From assembly GCA_033032865.1 (NCBI GenBank), contig JAWHQI010001214.1, forward strand, positions 1-64,000: DNA of 64,000 bases, read 5' to 3'. This document shows positions 1 to 9,573 of this stretch, in pieces. Source of the DNA: Dactylorhiza incarnata. Taxonomy: Eukaryota; Streptophyta; Magnoliopsida; Asparagales; Orchidaceae. Positions within the stretch are counted from its first letter, which is position 1; the number at the start of each line of letters is the position of its first letter. A model generated the notes under the pieces. That model did no database searches. It was not told where the DNA came from and worked only from the letters and a program-made list of their open reading frames with translations. The position numbers were made by a program, and so were the translations under genes.

Positions 1-1306
1 TATAGAATAAAAAGCATAACATAGAAAATACGCAACGATCTATAGAGGTCCTCAAGACAGGGTGTCTGAGTAGTCCTCTCTCCCTCTGCGCCTACCCAGC
101 AGTGTGCTAGGCTCGGCAAACGCCGCCAAAAACTTCAGTCCCTCAAGACTTACCAACACGGACCGCAAGTCCAACAGCATAGGCCCTCAAGGCCCTACTG
201 CCCCTGAGCCCTCAAGCTCGACAATCAGGCCCTCAAGCCCTACAACAAGGACCCGCAAGTCCAACAGCTTAGGCCCTCAAGCCCTCTGCCCCCGAGCCCG
301 CAAGCTCGATAAGATGGCACCCGCAAAGTGCACTGCCCTGGCCCTCAAGCCTCACAGCTCTCCAGCCCTCAATCTAGACAAGTTAGCCCGCAAGCCTTAC
401 AAGAATTTATAGAAAAAAATAAACTGTTTCTTCTGCCGAACAAAGATCGGCAACTTGGCTGATGGAGATCGACTTCTTTAAGGAGGAGGAAGATGCTTCT
501 TGATTTGAATTTTAGCACAAGATCTTCTTCAGCTTCCTCTTCTTCCGCCTGATGTTGATCGGCTACTTATCAGTCAATGGAGACGACTGATTCTTTGAGA
601 ACACTGAATCTCGTTCTCTTCTTCTTCTCTTTCTTCTCCGCAGAAAAATAATGTTCTATTGAAGAGCGGTGGGATTCTTCCCTGTTCTATGTTTTTAATT
701 TGAGTGATCGAGAGCTTTTCTAGGGCATCACTATTCCCTTTTATAGGAAAGCCGCATAACGGTCACATACGGTTTCCTTTCCTGTCAGACGCCCATCCTT
801 CAAAGCTGCGCTGATTGGACAATCAGGCGGCGGCGGCATAAATGCTGACAGCGCGTCCGCATCATTTAAATCTGTCTCGACGATATTTCCATCGTTACGA
901 TGACATGGATAATATCTCGATGATAGGCCTTTGTCGGCGCCTTGTACTTGGTAAACCTTCAAGTCTTCTTGCTTCCGCCTCTGATGTGGTATTTCGACGA
1001 TATGAGACATACTGGTGTTTCTGCATATACGACGATATGCTATCTCTGACTGTGTCGTTGTGACCTTCCTTCTTTCATCCTGTCGTCGTAATCGCAGTAT
1101 TCTCTTTGACGATATGGCCACTCCGTTGATGTCGACGATACTCCATCTTCTCGACGACATTGTACTTATGTGAGATAACAAAAGTACCAGACATATTGTC
1201 GATCTCTGCAAGCAAGAACTAGATGGAATATTAAATACAACTTGCATTTATCATTGAGCTGAGCATTTCTTCAAATCAGGAACATTGCAGGGCACTGTTC
1301 CCAACA
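1..1306 (-). mobile_element. Sirevirus-type LTR, right end only (element on minus strand)
   Basis: The layout matches the Sirevirus LTRs at 17978-19548 and 28141-29711: a motif resembling 'ttatagaggt' near position 40, then 'gtagtcctc' and 'ctaggctcgg', and at the far end 'tcttcaaatcagg' followed by the terminal 'cccaaca' ending at 1306 (TGTTGGG when read on the minus strand). No polypurine tract follows 1306, so this is either the 5' LTR of a minus-strand element whose body lies to the left of the window, or a solo LTR. Apparent ORFs inside it (104-412 plus, 741-1247 minus) follow repeat arrays and have no recognisable domain. The left end is outside the window, so a target duplication cannot be tested. 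Confidence 0.75.
137..395. repeat. Degenerate 'cctcaag / cgcaagtccaacag' tandem repeats in LTR
   Basis: Short units built on 'ggccctcaagccct' and 'cgcaagtccaacag' recur about a dozen times. They sit where the related Sirevirus LTR has its 'caactcggagta' array, so internal arrays at this LTR position are a family trait although the repeat sequence differs. Confidence 0.7.
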
Positions 1307-1587
1307 GTAATCACATAAAGAAAGTGCAACTACACTACACAGGGTGAGGTTTCAAGCTCAATCAATCTTCTAGGTTGAGCATCAGAGTAAGGGGAAACTA
1401 GGTATGCACATTGATGTTGATTGGGTTCACCCGGAGGATCCCACAACCGCCTAAGCAACCGCATGAGACTAACATAACATTAATTCATAACCAACAAATA
1501 TGGATACACAGCACCACACATTTCATGCACACAAGGCATGTCTCCAAAGTACCCTTTCACGAGTACGAACACCACCCTAAGTAATAT
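1307..1587. other. Unassigned sequence between LTR fragments
   Basis: About 280 bp with no ORF, repeat or domain that I can recognise. It may be remnant of the element into which the neighbouring LTRs were inserted. Confidence 0.5.
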
Positions 1588-2004
1588 TGTAACAAATCCC
1601 CTACACAACTAGACCCCTAGGAGGGTTTTTGCCATGACTAGGTCATGACAAAGCACTAGGAAGACCAAAAGGATCATAAGAACGAGCTAATAGGTAAAGT
1701 CACCTTGGTCTGCAAATAGTAAATTCTAGTTACCTAACCTAAGGTTGGAGTTCTAGGTATCAAGTTGATCAACTAAGCCTACCATGACACCCTTAACCCT
1801 TTAGGGAGCCCCTTGGGTCACAAAAGACTCATTGGGGTCAACCCAATTAGTTAATTTACCAAAGTCAACTCTAGCCCCAAATAAGTCAAACCACCATATT
1901 TAGGGTCAATATGGTTCAATTGGACCAATTGACTTTCCCCAAGTTCCCTTAATCACTAAGGGAGGCCAATGGGTCAACATTGACCCATTGGTCCTAATTA
2001 ATTT
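1588..2004 (+). mobile_element. Chromovirus (Ty3/gypsy) LTR, left portion of a split copy
   Basis: It starts 'tgtaacaaatcccc' and follows the layout of the better preserved LTR at 11102 and the one at 63544: 'aactagacccc', 'ggtctgcaaatag', then blocks of 'accaaagtcaac' and 'tgggtcaac'. It stops at 2004 in 'taattaattt'. The chromovirus LTR sequence at 50449-53532 begins where this one stops, and both edges carry aattt. I infer that the two are halves of one LTR split by everything between them. Confidence 0.65.
2000..2004. other. Putative left target-site duplication (AATTT) of the 2005-50443 block
   Basis: The pentamer aattt lies immediately before 'tgtaac' at 2005. The same pentamer lies immediately after 'gtcttaca' at 50443. 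A match by chance has roughly a 1 in 1000 probability, so this supports but does not prove a single insertion. Confidence 0.45.
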
Positions 2005-2112
2005 TGTAACGGTCCAGGCCGCCAACACGGGACCCAGCTGGACCACCGGCACCCTCCCAGCCTAGGCCCGCCAACACGGGACCCAGCTGGCACCGGAAAG
2101 GTTCAGCCTAAC
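2005..2112. repeat. Left outer arm of 5S-bearing foldback element
   Basis: It starts 'tgtaacggtccaggcc' and is the inverted complement of about 8946-9053, which ends 'ggcctggaccattaca'. Both arms contain the doubled phrase 'ccaacacgggacccagctgg'. The copia element at 2113-8551 interrupts this arm, which resumes at 8552. See the entry for 8552-9053. Confidence 0.8.
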
Positions 2113-3254
2113 TGTTAAATTTTTGAAGTGGAAGTGGAATGGTGCTAGGCGGTCTGCGGATTGGTGACCGCAGAGACCGCGCGGTCTGCGCTGGTTTTCT
2201 GGCTAGTTTTGTCTCAGGCGGTTGTTCTGAGCGGTCTGATCTAGGAGACTGATGTTGTCCTGTCGGCTTGCATAGTTTGGTCTGGCTACTTGTCCTAAGT
2301 CATCCAGATGTTTCTTGGTCTGCCTTCTTTGGAAGAAGACCGGGCGGTCTGCCTTGTTGAGACCGCGGGGTGACCGTACGGTTTGGTTGTAACCGCAAGG
2401 TTTAATAAGGAAGCTGTGAATTATGCTGAGCTCCGGGCGGTCTGCTATGCGAGACCGCTCACGATCTGATGGGCGGTTATTGTATCCCGGTTTGTGCGGT
2501 GACGCCATTCGTCTTCTCGACTATAAATAAAGGTGTAGGGCCCGTCATTATTAACGATAACTGCAAGAACCAAAGTTGGCTTGATTGTGTCGGTCTCTCT
2601 TTGAGGTCGTGCGGTCTGAGATTTTGTCTGACTGGTTTCTGTGTTCACAGGTTAGCGGCTACCAGCTCGCGGTCAGCTTATCTCCCTTCTTCCAGCTTTG
2701 ATAAACCAGTCCGGGCGGATTGTGTTTAGGTCTTCTTGGTTTGTGCAGCGGACTCAGTTGATCAGGCGGTCTTAAGTGGCTAGGCAATCTTGAGTTGCGA
2801 TCTGTGGCAGATATCAATTCTTTGTTCAGAGTTCGCGGGTTCTTATGTGATCAAGATCGTGCAGTCTGGGCGATCAAGAAGTGTGAACTGTTTGTTTTTC
2901 AGCAAAGGAATAAAGCAACAGGTCAGCGGTCTGTGGTTGCAGTCTGGCAGGTGCGGCTTGTACTCTATTCATGCGGTCTCAGGTGCTTCCGTCTGGCTTG
3001 TCTATTCGCGTGGTCTGGCGGTCTCAAGTTGTCAGGTCGCAGCAGCTTGTTTACCTTTGTGTTTTGTGCTTCTCTCCTCCGTAATTCTTATGAATCATGT
3101 CTCGCCATGTATACCTCAAAATTGTAAAGAGATAGTTAATACCATAGCACTATTCGTTCTTCCCATTGTCATTGTTGTGCTACACTTGTGGAAAAGATTT
3201 GTGAAGTGTGTTCCGCATTTTTACTTCACCTCCGGAACCTCAACTTTTTCAACT
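2113..3254 (+). repeat. 5' LTR of plus-strand copia element
   Basis: 1142 bp running from 'tgttaaatttttgaagtgg' to 'ctttttcaact'. It is rich in the motif 'gcggtctg' and its variants, repeated many times. The end is fixed by the PBS that starts at 3255 and by the matching end of the 3' LTR at 8551. Confidence 0.85.
2521..2530 (+). promoter_or_regulatory. Probable TATA box of the copia 5' LTR
   Basis: 'ctataaataa' occurs in the middle of the LTR, and the same position in the 3' LTR and in the minus-strand copy also has 'ctataaata'. It would drive the genomic transcript of the element. Confidence 0.55.
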
Positions 3255-3266
3255 TGGTATCAAAGG
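3255..3266 (+). other. Primer binding site (initiator Met-tRNA type)
   Basis: 'tggtatcaaagg' directly follows the LTR. It resembles the plant retrotransposon PBS TGGTATCAGAGC, complementary to the 3' end of initiator methionine tRNA. The minus-strand family member has 'tggtatcaaagc' at the same place. Confidence 0.8.
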
Positions 3267-3333
3267 TAGGTTGCTGAGGTTGCTGAGCAGAAATTGCTGA
3301 TACTTCTCTCGGGTTTCTCAAGTGGTTAGCTTA

Positions 3334-4553
3334 ATGGAAGGAGGATATGCTAGAGGTCTTGGTATTGAGCTTCTTACGCTGACTAACTTCAAGAAGTGGA
3401 AGTCTTGCATGGAGAGCTATCTTCTTGGCGAGGATTTGTCGGAGGTTGTTGGAGGAGAAGCAAGACAAACTGTTGTTCCTGCTGAAGGGAATGCTGAGCT
3501 CGTGAAGGCTTGGAGAAGAACGAATGCTAAGGCGGAGTTCACTCTCAAGAGAGCTATCATTCCGGAGTTGTTTGATCACATCATCGGGTGTGGATTAGCT
3601 ACTGAGATTTGGATAGCCTTGGATGGCTTGTTCAATAAGAAGAATGTAGCTAGGCTATAGTTCTTGGAGAATGAGTTGGCGAAAGCAACTCAGGGGGATT
3701 TGTCTATCTCAGCGTTCTTTTGAAGATGAAGAACCTCTGCGCAGAGATATCGGCTTTGGACCCGGATGAGCCTATCTCAAAAGCTAAGCTGAAGAGGTAC
3801 ATAATCCGCGGCTTGCGGAGGGAGTATGTGGCCTTTGTTACTTCTGTTCAAGGCTGGGCCAATCAGCCTTCATTGCTGGAGCTGGAGAACTTACTTTCTT
3901 CGCAGGAAAGTTTGGCTATGCAAATGGCTGGGATGTCTGTCTATGGGGGAGAAGGTGAGGTTCTCTTTTCTGGCAAGAAGAAGAGATGGGACAAGAAGAA
4001 GAAGACATCTAGAGATGATGGTCCGTCTACTTCATATCAGCAGGAGAGGAGCTATGCTCCTAAGCGTGATGGGAAGAAGCAGGAAGGACCTAGATGCTTC
4101 AGGTGCAATAAGCTTGGTCATTTCAAAAGGGACTGCAAGGTCAATCTTCAGCCAGGGCATGCTGCAGGGAAGGAGGAGGCTGGTTCCAATTCCGAAGGTA
4201 GTTGGGGTGGTGGAGGTGCATTCATGACGGGCACGTGTGTTCAGGCTATGACTTCCATCAACTATCAGGATGATTGGATAGTGGACTCTGGGTGTGGTCA
4301 TCACCTCACCAGGGATGAGTCGAAGTTCTCCTCATTGCAGGCATATACAGGTAATAACGTTATCATTACGGCTGATGATATTGTTCATGCAGTTGAGAAG
4401 GAGGGTGTGGTTTCATTGAACGATGATAGAGGTACTCTTACGTTGAAGAGTGTCTATCATGTTCCGGGGATGAAGAAGAACCTCTTCTCGGTGACCAATG
4501 TGGTGGATGCTAGCTATCATGTTCTGTTTGGTCCAACAGAAGTGAAATTTCTC
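3334..4553 (+). pseudogene. gag: copia gag plus protease, broken
   Basis: The ATG at 3334 begins MEGGYARGLG, exactly like the intact gag of the minus-strand copy, and is used here as the start. The frame then carries a UBN2-type copia Gag, a CCHC zinc knuckle (CFRCNKLGHFKRDC, near 4090-4135) and the aspartic protease motif VDSGCGHHLT near 4280. Lesions against the sister copy: a TAG at 3658 where the sister has a glutamine codon, a 1-bp deletion near 3718-3722, and a TGA ending the frame at 4554-4556. Gag would form the particle and bind RNA, and the protease would cut the polyprotein. None can be made here as an intact product. Confidence 0.9.
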
Positions 4554-4556
4554 TGA

Positions 4557-5842
4557 AATGTTTTAGCGGTGAAAGCTGAAGTCACTCATGTTGGGAGACA
4601 GGTGAAGGACTTGTTTGTTCATTCAACAAGTTTTTATGTTGATAAGATGAGGGCTAACGACAGCGCTGCTATCTGGCACGAAAGAGTTGGGCATGTTGGA
4701 ATGGATAAGCTGAAATCTATGGCGGGAAGAGGCCTGGTGAAAGGTCTGCCTAGCTTGTCATCTTTCGGGGATGCTCACGTTTGTGCAGATTGTCAGTTTG
4801 GTAAAGCTCAGCGTTTTCCATTTGACAAATCACAATGCAGATGTAAAAGACCATTGGAGTGTATCCATGGTGATCTGTTTGGACCTACCAACACTGCCAG
4901 TCTTGGAGGTAGCAGGTATATGCTGATTTTGGTTGATAACTTCACCAGATATACTTGGGTATATTTTCTGAAGGAGAAGTCAGAGGCATTTGAGAGGTTT
5001 GTGGAGTTCAAGGAGCTGGTGGAAGGTCGGCTAAACCTGCGGGTGAAGAAGTTCAGAACAGACAATGGAGGGTACTTCACCTCCAAGGAGTTCTTTAACT
5101 TCTGCAGGAAGCATGGCATCCAAAGGGAGCTTTCTTGTGCTCACACTCCACAACAGAACAGAGTTGCAGAGCGGAAGATCCATCACCTGATGGAGACCTG
5201 CAAATGCTGGCTTCATGCCAAGAGTATCCCAAAGTCCTTCTAGGCAGAGGGAATGTCTTGTGCGGCCTATGTTATCAACCGGATGCCTCTCTGTCCCATC
5301 AACATGAAGACCCCTCATGAGTTGATGTTAAAGGAGAAGCCAAGCGTGGAACACTTTTGAGTGTTTGGTTCTACCTGCTATGTGCATGTTCCGGATGCCC
5401 TTCGAACGAAGCTAGATGCTAAGGAAAGGAAGCTAGTCTTCGTCGGTTATAATGACTGGAAGAATGGGTGGAGATGCATGGATCCTGAGACACGGAGATA
5501 TGTGGTCTCTAGGGATGTGGTATTTGACGAGTTGATGTCATACCAAGGTAGATCTTCTGTTGAGTTACAAGGAAGCAGGGTAGATGGTGGACCAGAGGAA
5601 GCTGCAAGGGAAGCTCTGGTGGAGTTGCCTGTTTCTCCAGGTGCTCTAGGTATTTCTAGCTCTGGATCAGGTGCTTCGGATTCTGGAAGCAGGGGGAGCG
5701 ATGCTCCACGTCTACCTGAGAGGAGAGCTAGTCCAGAAGCTGCAGTGGAAGAGGTGGTTCAGAGTCAAGCTCTGAGGAGGTCCAAGAGGACCATTATTCC
5801 ACCTGATCGGTATACGGGCTGGAACTTGGTGAGCTTTATCTC
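4557..5842 (+). pseudogene. pol: copia integrase, broken by two stops
   Basis: The same frame continues after the TGA at 4554. It shows the GAG-pre-integrase zinc region (HERVGHVGMDKL, then CADCQFGKA) and the integrase core with acidic residues in IHGDLFGP, RTDNGGYF and the region RVAERK, so the D-D-E triad is still visible. A TAG at 5241 replaces a tryptophan (TGG in the inferred ancestor) and a TGA near 5358 replaces the arginine seen in the sister copy (LRVFGS). Downstream is a serine-rich linker (about 5600-5760). Integrase would insert the cDNA copy into the genome; this copy is dead. Confidence 0.88.
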
Positions 5843-7419
5843 ATGTTTCTTTGCAGGTCCCTGGATGAGAGAGAGCCATCTTGTTATGAAAATGTCGTTG
5901 GAGTCAAGGAGTGGGAAGGAGCCATGGATGAAGAGATGGCTTCCCTCAGGAAGAATGAGACTTGGGACTTGGTGCCTAAGGTTGAGGGAGTTACTCCGGT
6001 GACTTGCAAGTGGGTTTTCAAACTGAAGAAGAAGGCTGATGGAAGTATTGAGCGGTACAAGGCTCGCCTTGTAGCTCGAGGTTTCTCTCAGAAGTATGGG
6101 GAGGATTATGAAGAAATGTTTAGCCTCGTTGCCAAGATTACTTCGGTCCAGGTGGTGATCGCATTGGCAGCTTGCCAAGGGTGAAAGATCTGGCAACTCG
6201 ACGTGAAGAACGCTTTCTTATATGGCGAGATTGACAAGGATATCTTCATGGATCAGCCACCCGGTTATGTATCCGAAGAGCACCCAAGATATGTTTGCAA
6301 GCTCAAGAAGGCTCTTTACGGCTTGAAGCAAGCGCCTCGGGCGTGGTACGGGAAGATCGCAGAATACCTCCAGTTCTGCGGATATTTTGCTTCTGATTCG
6401 GATTCAAGCTTATTCGTAAAGAAGACGGGGGAGCTTCAGTTCTTGGTGCTGCTGTATGTTGACGATATGATCATCACGGGGAATTCTGAGATGGAGGTAT
6501 CTAGGCTTTGTGCTGAGCTAACTATCAGATTTGAGATGAAGGATTTGGGTGAGCTCCACCATTTCCTTGGGCTCGAAGTGGAGAGGAAAGGGAGCGGAAT
6601 GCTCGTTTCCTAAAAGGGCTATGTGGATCGAATCGTGAAGAGATTCAGCATGGAAGGGGGAAGAGCAGCTCTACTCCACTGGAGGTTAGAGTTCATCTTC
6701 GGTGAGATGAAGGGAAGGTTCTTACCGATCCTTTGGTGTCCCGGGCTTTGGTCGGAAGCTTGATATATTTGACGATCGCGAGGCCATATATTTCTTATGC
6801 AGTTGGCAAAGCGAGTCGGTTTATGGCAGAGCCTCGGAAGCCTCATCTTGTGGCGACTAGGATTATATTGAAGTATGTCAAATCTACCTCAGATTTGGGT
6901 CTCTTTTATGGGAGAGATTCTGGCTTTTGCTTGCACGGGTACATGGATGCTGATTATGGAGGAGATTCGGATGATCGGAGATCGACGTCTGGATATGTCT
7001 TTATGATAGGCTCTACAACTATATCATAGTGCAGCAAGAAGCAGGATTTTGTGTCTGTCTCTACCACGGAAGCGGAGTACAAAGCTTCGGCTTTGGCGGC
7101 TCATGAAGCCATCTGGCTAAGGAGGCTTGTGGAGGACATTCATAGGGAGGTTCGAGGTCTTACTCTGCTACGTGGTGACAACGAGAGTGCTCTCAAACTG
7201 GTGAACAATCCAGTTTGTCACGCGCGTACGAAGCACATAGAGATTCATCACCATTTCATTCGTGAGAAGGTGTTGGAGGGATCTCTGATTGTGGAGCATA
7301 TGCAGAGCAAGGAGAACGTTGCTGACATATTTACTAAGCCGCTAGCGAAGGGACTTTTTGGTCGGTTGCGGAGTTTGCTTGGGCTGTCTTCCACTTCCCA
7401 CTTCAAAGGGGAGTGTTAA
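5843..7419 (+). pseudogene. pol: copia reverse transcriptase and RNase H, broken
   Basis: A 1-bp deletion near 5860 shifts the frame just after the integrase linker (compare GPLDEREP in the sister). RT motifs follow: KARLVARGFSQ, the linker WQLDVKNAFLYG after a TGA at about 6181 (sister has Trp), and the catalytic LYVDDMIITG near 6460. A TAA near 6611 and another frameshift before 6733 break the thumb region. RNase H follows with DADYGGDSDDRRSTSG and ADIFTKPL, interrupted by a TAG at 7027 (sister Trp). It ends with the stop at 7417-7419 inside the LTR start. Most stops are explained by C-to-T or G-to-A changes. Confidence 0.9.
7401..7413 (+). other. Polypurine tract of plus-strand copia
   Basis: 'cttcaaaggggag' lies directly before the 3' LTR start. 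The sister element has the equivalent 'cttcaagggggag' at 36648-36660 on the minus strand. It primes plus-strand DNA synthesis. Confidence 0.85.
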
Positions 7420-8551
7420 ATTTTTGAAGTGGAAGTGGAATGGTGTTGGGCGGTCTGTGGATTTGAGACCGCAGAGACCGTGGGGTCTGCGCTGGTTTTC
7501 TGGCTGGTTTTGTCTCAGGCGGGTTGTTCTGAGCGGTCTGATCTAGGAGACCACTGATGTCCTGGCGGCTTGCGCAGGTTGGTCTGGCGACTTATCCTAA
7601 GTCGGCCAGATGTTCTTGGTCTGCCTTCTTTGGAAGAAGACCGGGCGGTCTGCCTTGTTGAGACTGTGGTGACCGTGTGGTTTGGTTGTAACTGCAAGGT
7701 TTAATAAGGAAGTTGTGAGCTATGATGAGCTCGGGCGGTCTGCTATGCGAGACCGCTCACGATCTGATGGGCGGTTATTGTATCCCAGTTTGTGTTGTGA
7801 CGACATCTGTCTTCTCGCCTATAAATAAAGGTGCAGGGCCCGTCATTATTAACGAGAACTGTAAGAACCAAAGTTGGCTTGATTGTGCCGGTCTCTCTTT
7901 GAGGCCATGCGGTCTGAGATTTTGACTGACCGGTTTCTGTGTTCGTAGGTTAGCGACTAGCAGCTCGCGGTCAGCTTGTCTCCCTTCTTCCAGCTTTGAA
8001 TAAACCAGTCCAGGCGGACTGTGTTTAGGTGTTCTTGGTTTGTGCAGCGGACTCAGTTGATCAGGCGATCTTAAGTGGCCAGGCGATCTTGACTTGCGAT
8101 CTGTCGCAGGTAGCAGTTCTTTGTTCAGAGTTCGCGGGTTCTTCTGTGATCAAGACCGTGCGGTCTGGGAGATCAAGAAGTGCGTGCTATTTGTTTTTCA
8201 GCAAAGGAATAAAGCAGTAGGTCAGCGGTCTGTAGTTGTTGTCTGGCAGGTGCGGCTTGTAGTCTTTTAGTGCGGTCTCAGGTGCTTCCGTCTGGCTTGT
8301 CTGTTCGCGTGGTCTGGCGGTCTCAAGTTATCAGGTCGCAACAGCTTATTTATCTTTGTGTTTTATGCTTCTCTCCTCCGTGATTCTTATGAATCATGTC
8401 TCGCCATGTATACCTCAAAATTGTAAAGAGATAGTTATTACCATAGCACTATTCGTTCTTCCCATTGTCATTGTTGTGCTACACTTGTGGAAAGATTTGT
8501 GAAGTGTGTTCCGCATTTTTATTTCACCTCCGGACCTCAACTTTTTCAACT
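7414..8551 (+). repeat. 3' LTR of plus-strand copia element
   Basis: 1138 bp, the same as 2113-3254 with scattered substitutions and small indels. It ends '...ctttttcaact' like the 5' LTR, so the unusual CT end was already present when the element was copied. Confidence 0.85.
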
Positions 8552-8682
8552 CACCGCAAGGGTTTAGCCTAACCAGATGGTCTGCAGACCATGCACCCCA
8601 ACCCCTCTCTGTCCCACCACAGGGCACAGTGGGTTGTTGGAGACCGCAATCCCCCTTTGATGAGAATTGAGCCAGTTAAGCG

Positions 8683-8747
8683 GCATCGCGTGGACTTCAC
8701 AGGAGGTCACCCATCCCAGAATTGCTCCAGCCCGAGCACGCTTAACT
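8683..8747 (-). pseudogene. 5S rRNA-derived fragment (left arm)
   Basis: Read on the minus strand this has 'agttaagcgtgctcgggc' and 'gatgggtgacctcctg', followed by a slightly diverged C-box. It is the mirror copy of the fragment at 8770-8835 and lacks the first part of 5S rRNA. Confidence 0.7.
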
Positions 8748-8769
8748 ATGGAGTACTTTCACTTCTCCA

Positions 8770-8835
8770 TAGTTAAGCGTGCTCGGACTGGAGCAATTCT
8801 GGGATGGGTGACCTCCTGGGAAGTCCATGCGTTGC
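8770..8835 (+). pseudogene. 5S rRNA-derived fragment (right arm) with Pol III internal promoter motifs
   Basis: 'agttaagcgtgctcgg', then 'ggatgggtgacctcctggg' and 'aagtcc', with the same 30-nt spacing from GTTAAGC to GGATGGG as in plant 5S rRNA. These are the A-box, intermediate element and C-box recognised by TFIIIA. The first ~48 nt of 5S rRNA are missing, so it is not a functional 5S gene. Confidence 0.8.
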
Positions 8836-9056
8836 CGCTTAACTGGCTCAATTCTCATCAAAGGGGGACTGTGGCCTCCAACAACCCACTGTGCCCTATT
8901 GTGGGACAGAGAGGGGTTGGGGAGCATGGTCTGCAGACCATCTGGTTAGGCTGAACCCTTTCAGTGCCAGCTGGGTCCCGTGTTGGCGGGCCTGGGATGG
9001 GAGGGTGTCGGTGGTCCAGCTAGGTCACGTGTTGGCGGGCCTGGACCATTACAAAA

Positions 9057-9573
9057 AGTGCAATCCTGGGATGGAAGGATTCCAAGTATACACGGATGCG
9101 TCATATCAGGGGATGGGTGCCGTTCTGATGCAGAATGGGCACGTGATAGCATACGCCTCCCGCCAGTTGAAGAATCACGAGCGAAATTACCCGGTGCATG
9201 ACTTGGAGATGAGAGCAGTTGTATTCTCTCTCAAGATCTGGCGGCACTACCTCTACGGTGTCCACTACGACATATTCTCAGATCACAAAAATCTGAAGTA
9301 CGTAGATACACAGAAGGAGCTGAACATCCGGCAAAGATGATGGGTGGAGTTTTTATCGGACTACCAGTACACGATGCATTACCACTCAAGGAAGGTGAAT
9401 GTAGTAGTAGTCGCACTGAGCAGGAGAGCTACCACGTCAGGAGCAGAGCCCAAGTTGATGGCCATGGATCTAGTACGGATGTTCGAAGACATGCAGATCT
9501 CCTTATTATCCGAGGACGATCCGGAGCTATACGAGGAGTATTTAGCGGTGATAGGCACCACATATGTCATTTG
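9057..9573 (+). pseudogene. pol: Chromovirus RNase H domain, truncated and stopped
   Basis: The frame enters from the foldback edge with [20 protein letters not shown] and runs through [17 protein letters not shown] and [21 protein letters not shown], the usual RNase H of Tekay/Del-like Ty3/gypsy elements; RT upstream is missing. A TGA at about 9338 replaces an arginine codon (RQR-stop-WVEFLSDY), and another TGA ends the frame at 9574. RNase H would remove the RNA template during reverse transcription. The missing RT sequence may have been lost in a deletion that used the 5S foldback as its edge. Confidence 0.85.

Larger units (their letters stand above)
2113..8551 (+). mobile_element. Decayed Ty1/copia retrotransposon (plus strand)
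   Basis: This is a complete but non-coding copy of about 6.4 kb. In order: LTR (2113-3254), PBS (3255-3266), gag-protease, integrase, RT and RNase H remains (3334-7419), polypurine tract (7401-7413), LTR (7414-8551). It belongs to the same family as the minus-strand copy at 35467-41986, which allows lesions to be read by comparison. It is flanked not by a 5-bp but by an approximately 22-bp duplication (2091-2112 and 8552-8573, three mismatches). Both LTRs end in CT instead of the usual CA. It is not a Sirevirus (no third ORF, different LTR); I do not assign the lineage. Confidence 0.9.
8552..9053. repeat. Foldback (palindromic) element carrying 5S rRNA-like arms
   Basis: The left arm (2005-2112 continued at 8552-8752) and right arm (8766-9053) are inverted copies around a 13-bp loop at 8753-8765. 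Matching landmarks include 'atggtctgcagaccat' near both inner shoulders, 'caacaacccactgtgcc' opposite 'ggcacagtgggttgttgg', and the outer 'ggtccaggcc' opposite 'ggcctggacc'. Each arm holds a copy of the 3' part of 5S rRNA. Arm length (about 290-300 bp), TGTAA...TTACA ends and a 5S domain fit Cassandra-type TRIM LTRs, two of them placed head to head; that identity is an inference. The right edge abuts chromovirus RNase H sequence at 9054. Confidence 0.8.

Noticed and set aside
104..412. 102-codon plus-strand ORF
   Set aside because: It translates the repeated 'ccctcaag/cgcaagtcc' array of a Sirevirus LTR; low-complexity Ser/Pro/Lys protein with no domain.
741..1247. 168-codon minus-strand ORF in the first LTR
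   Set aside because: Lies inside the LTR upstream of its promoter region; no domain and no counterpart in the other Sirevirus LTRs.
8770..8835. Possible 5S rRNA gene
   Set aside because: Only the 3' part of 5S is present, in two inverted copies; a derived fragment in a foldback element.
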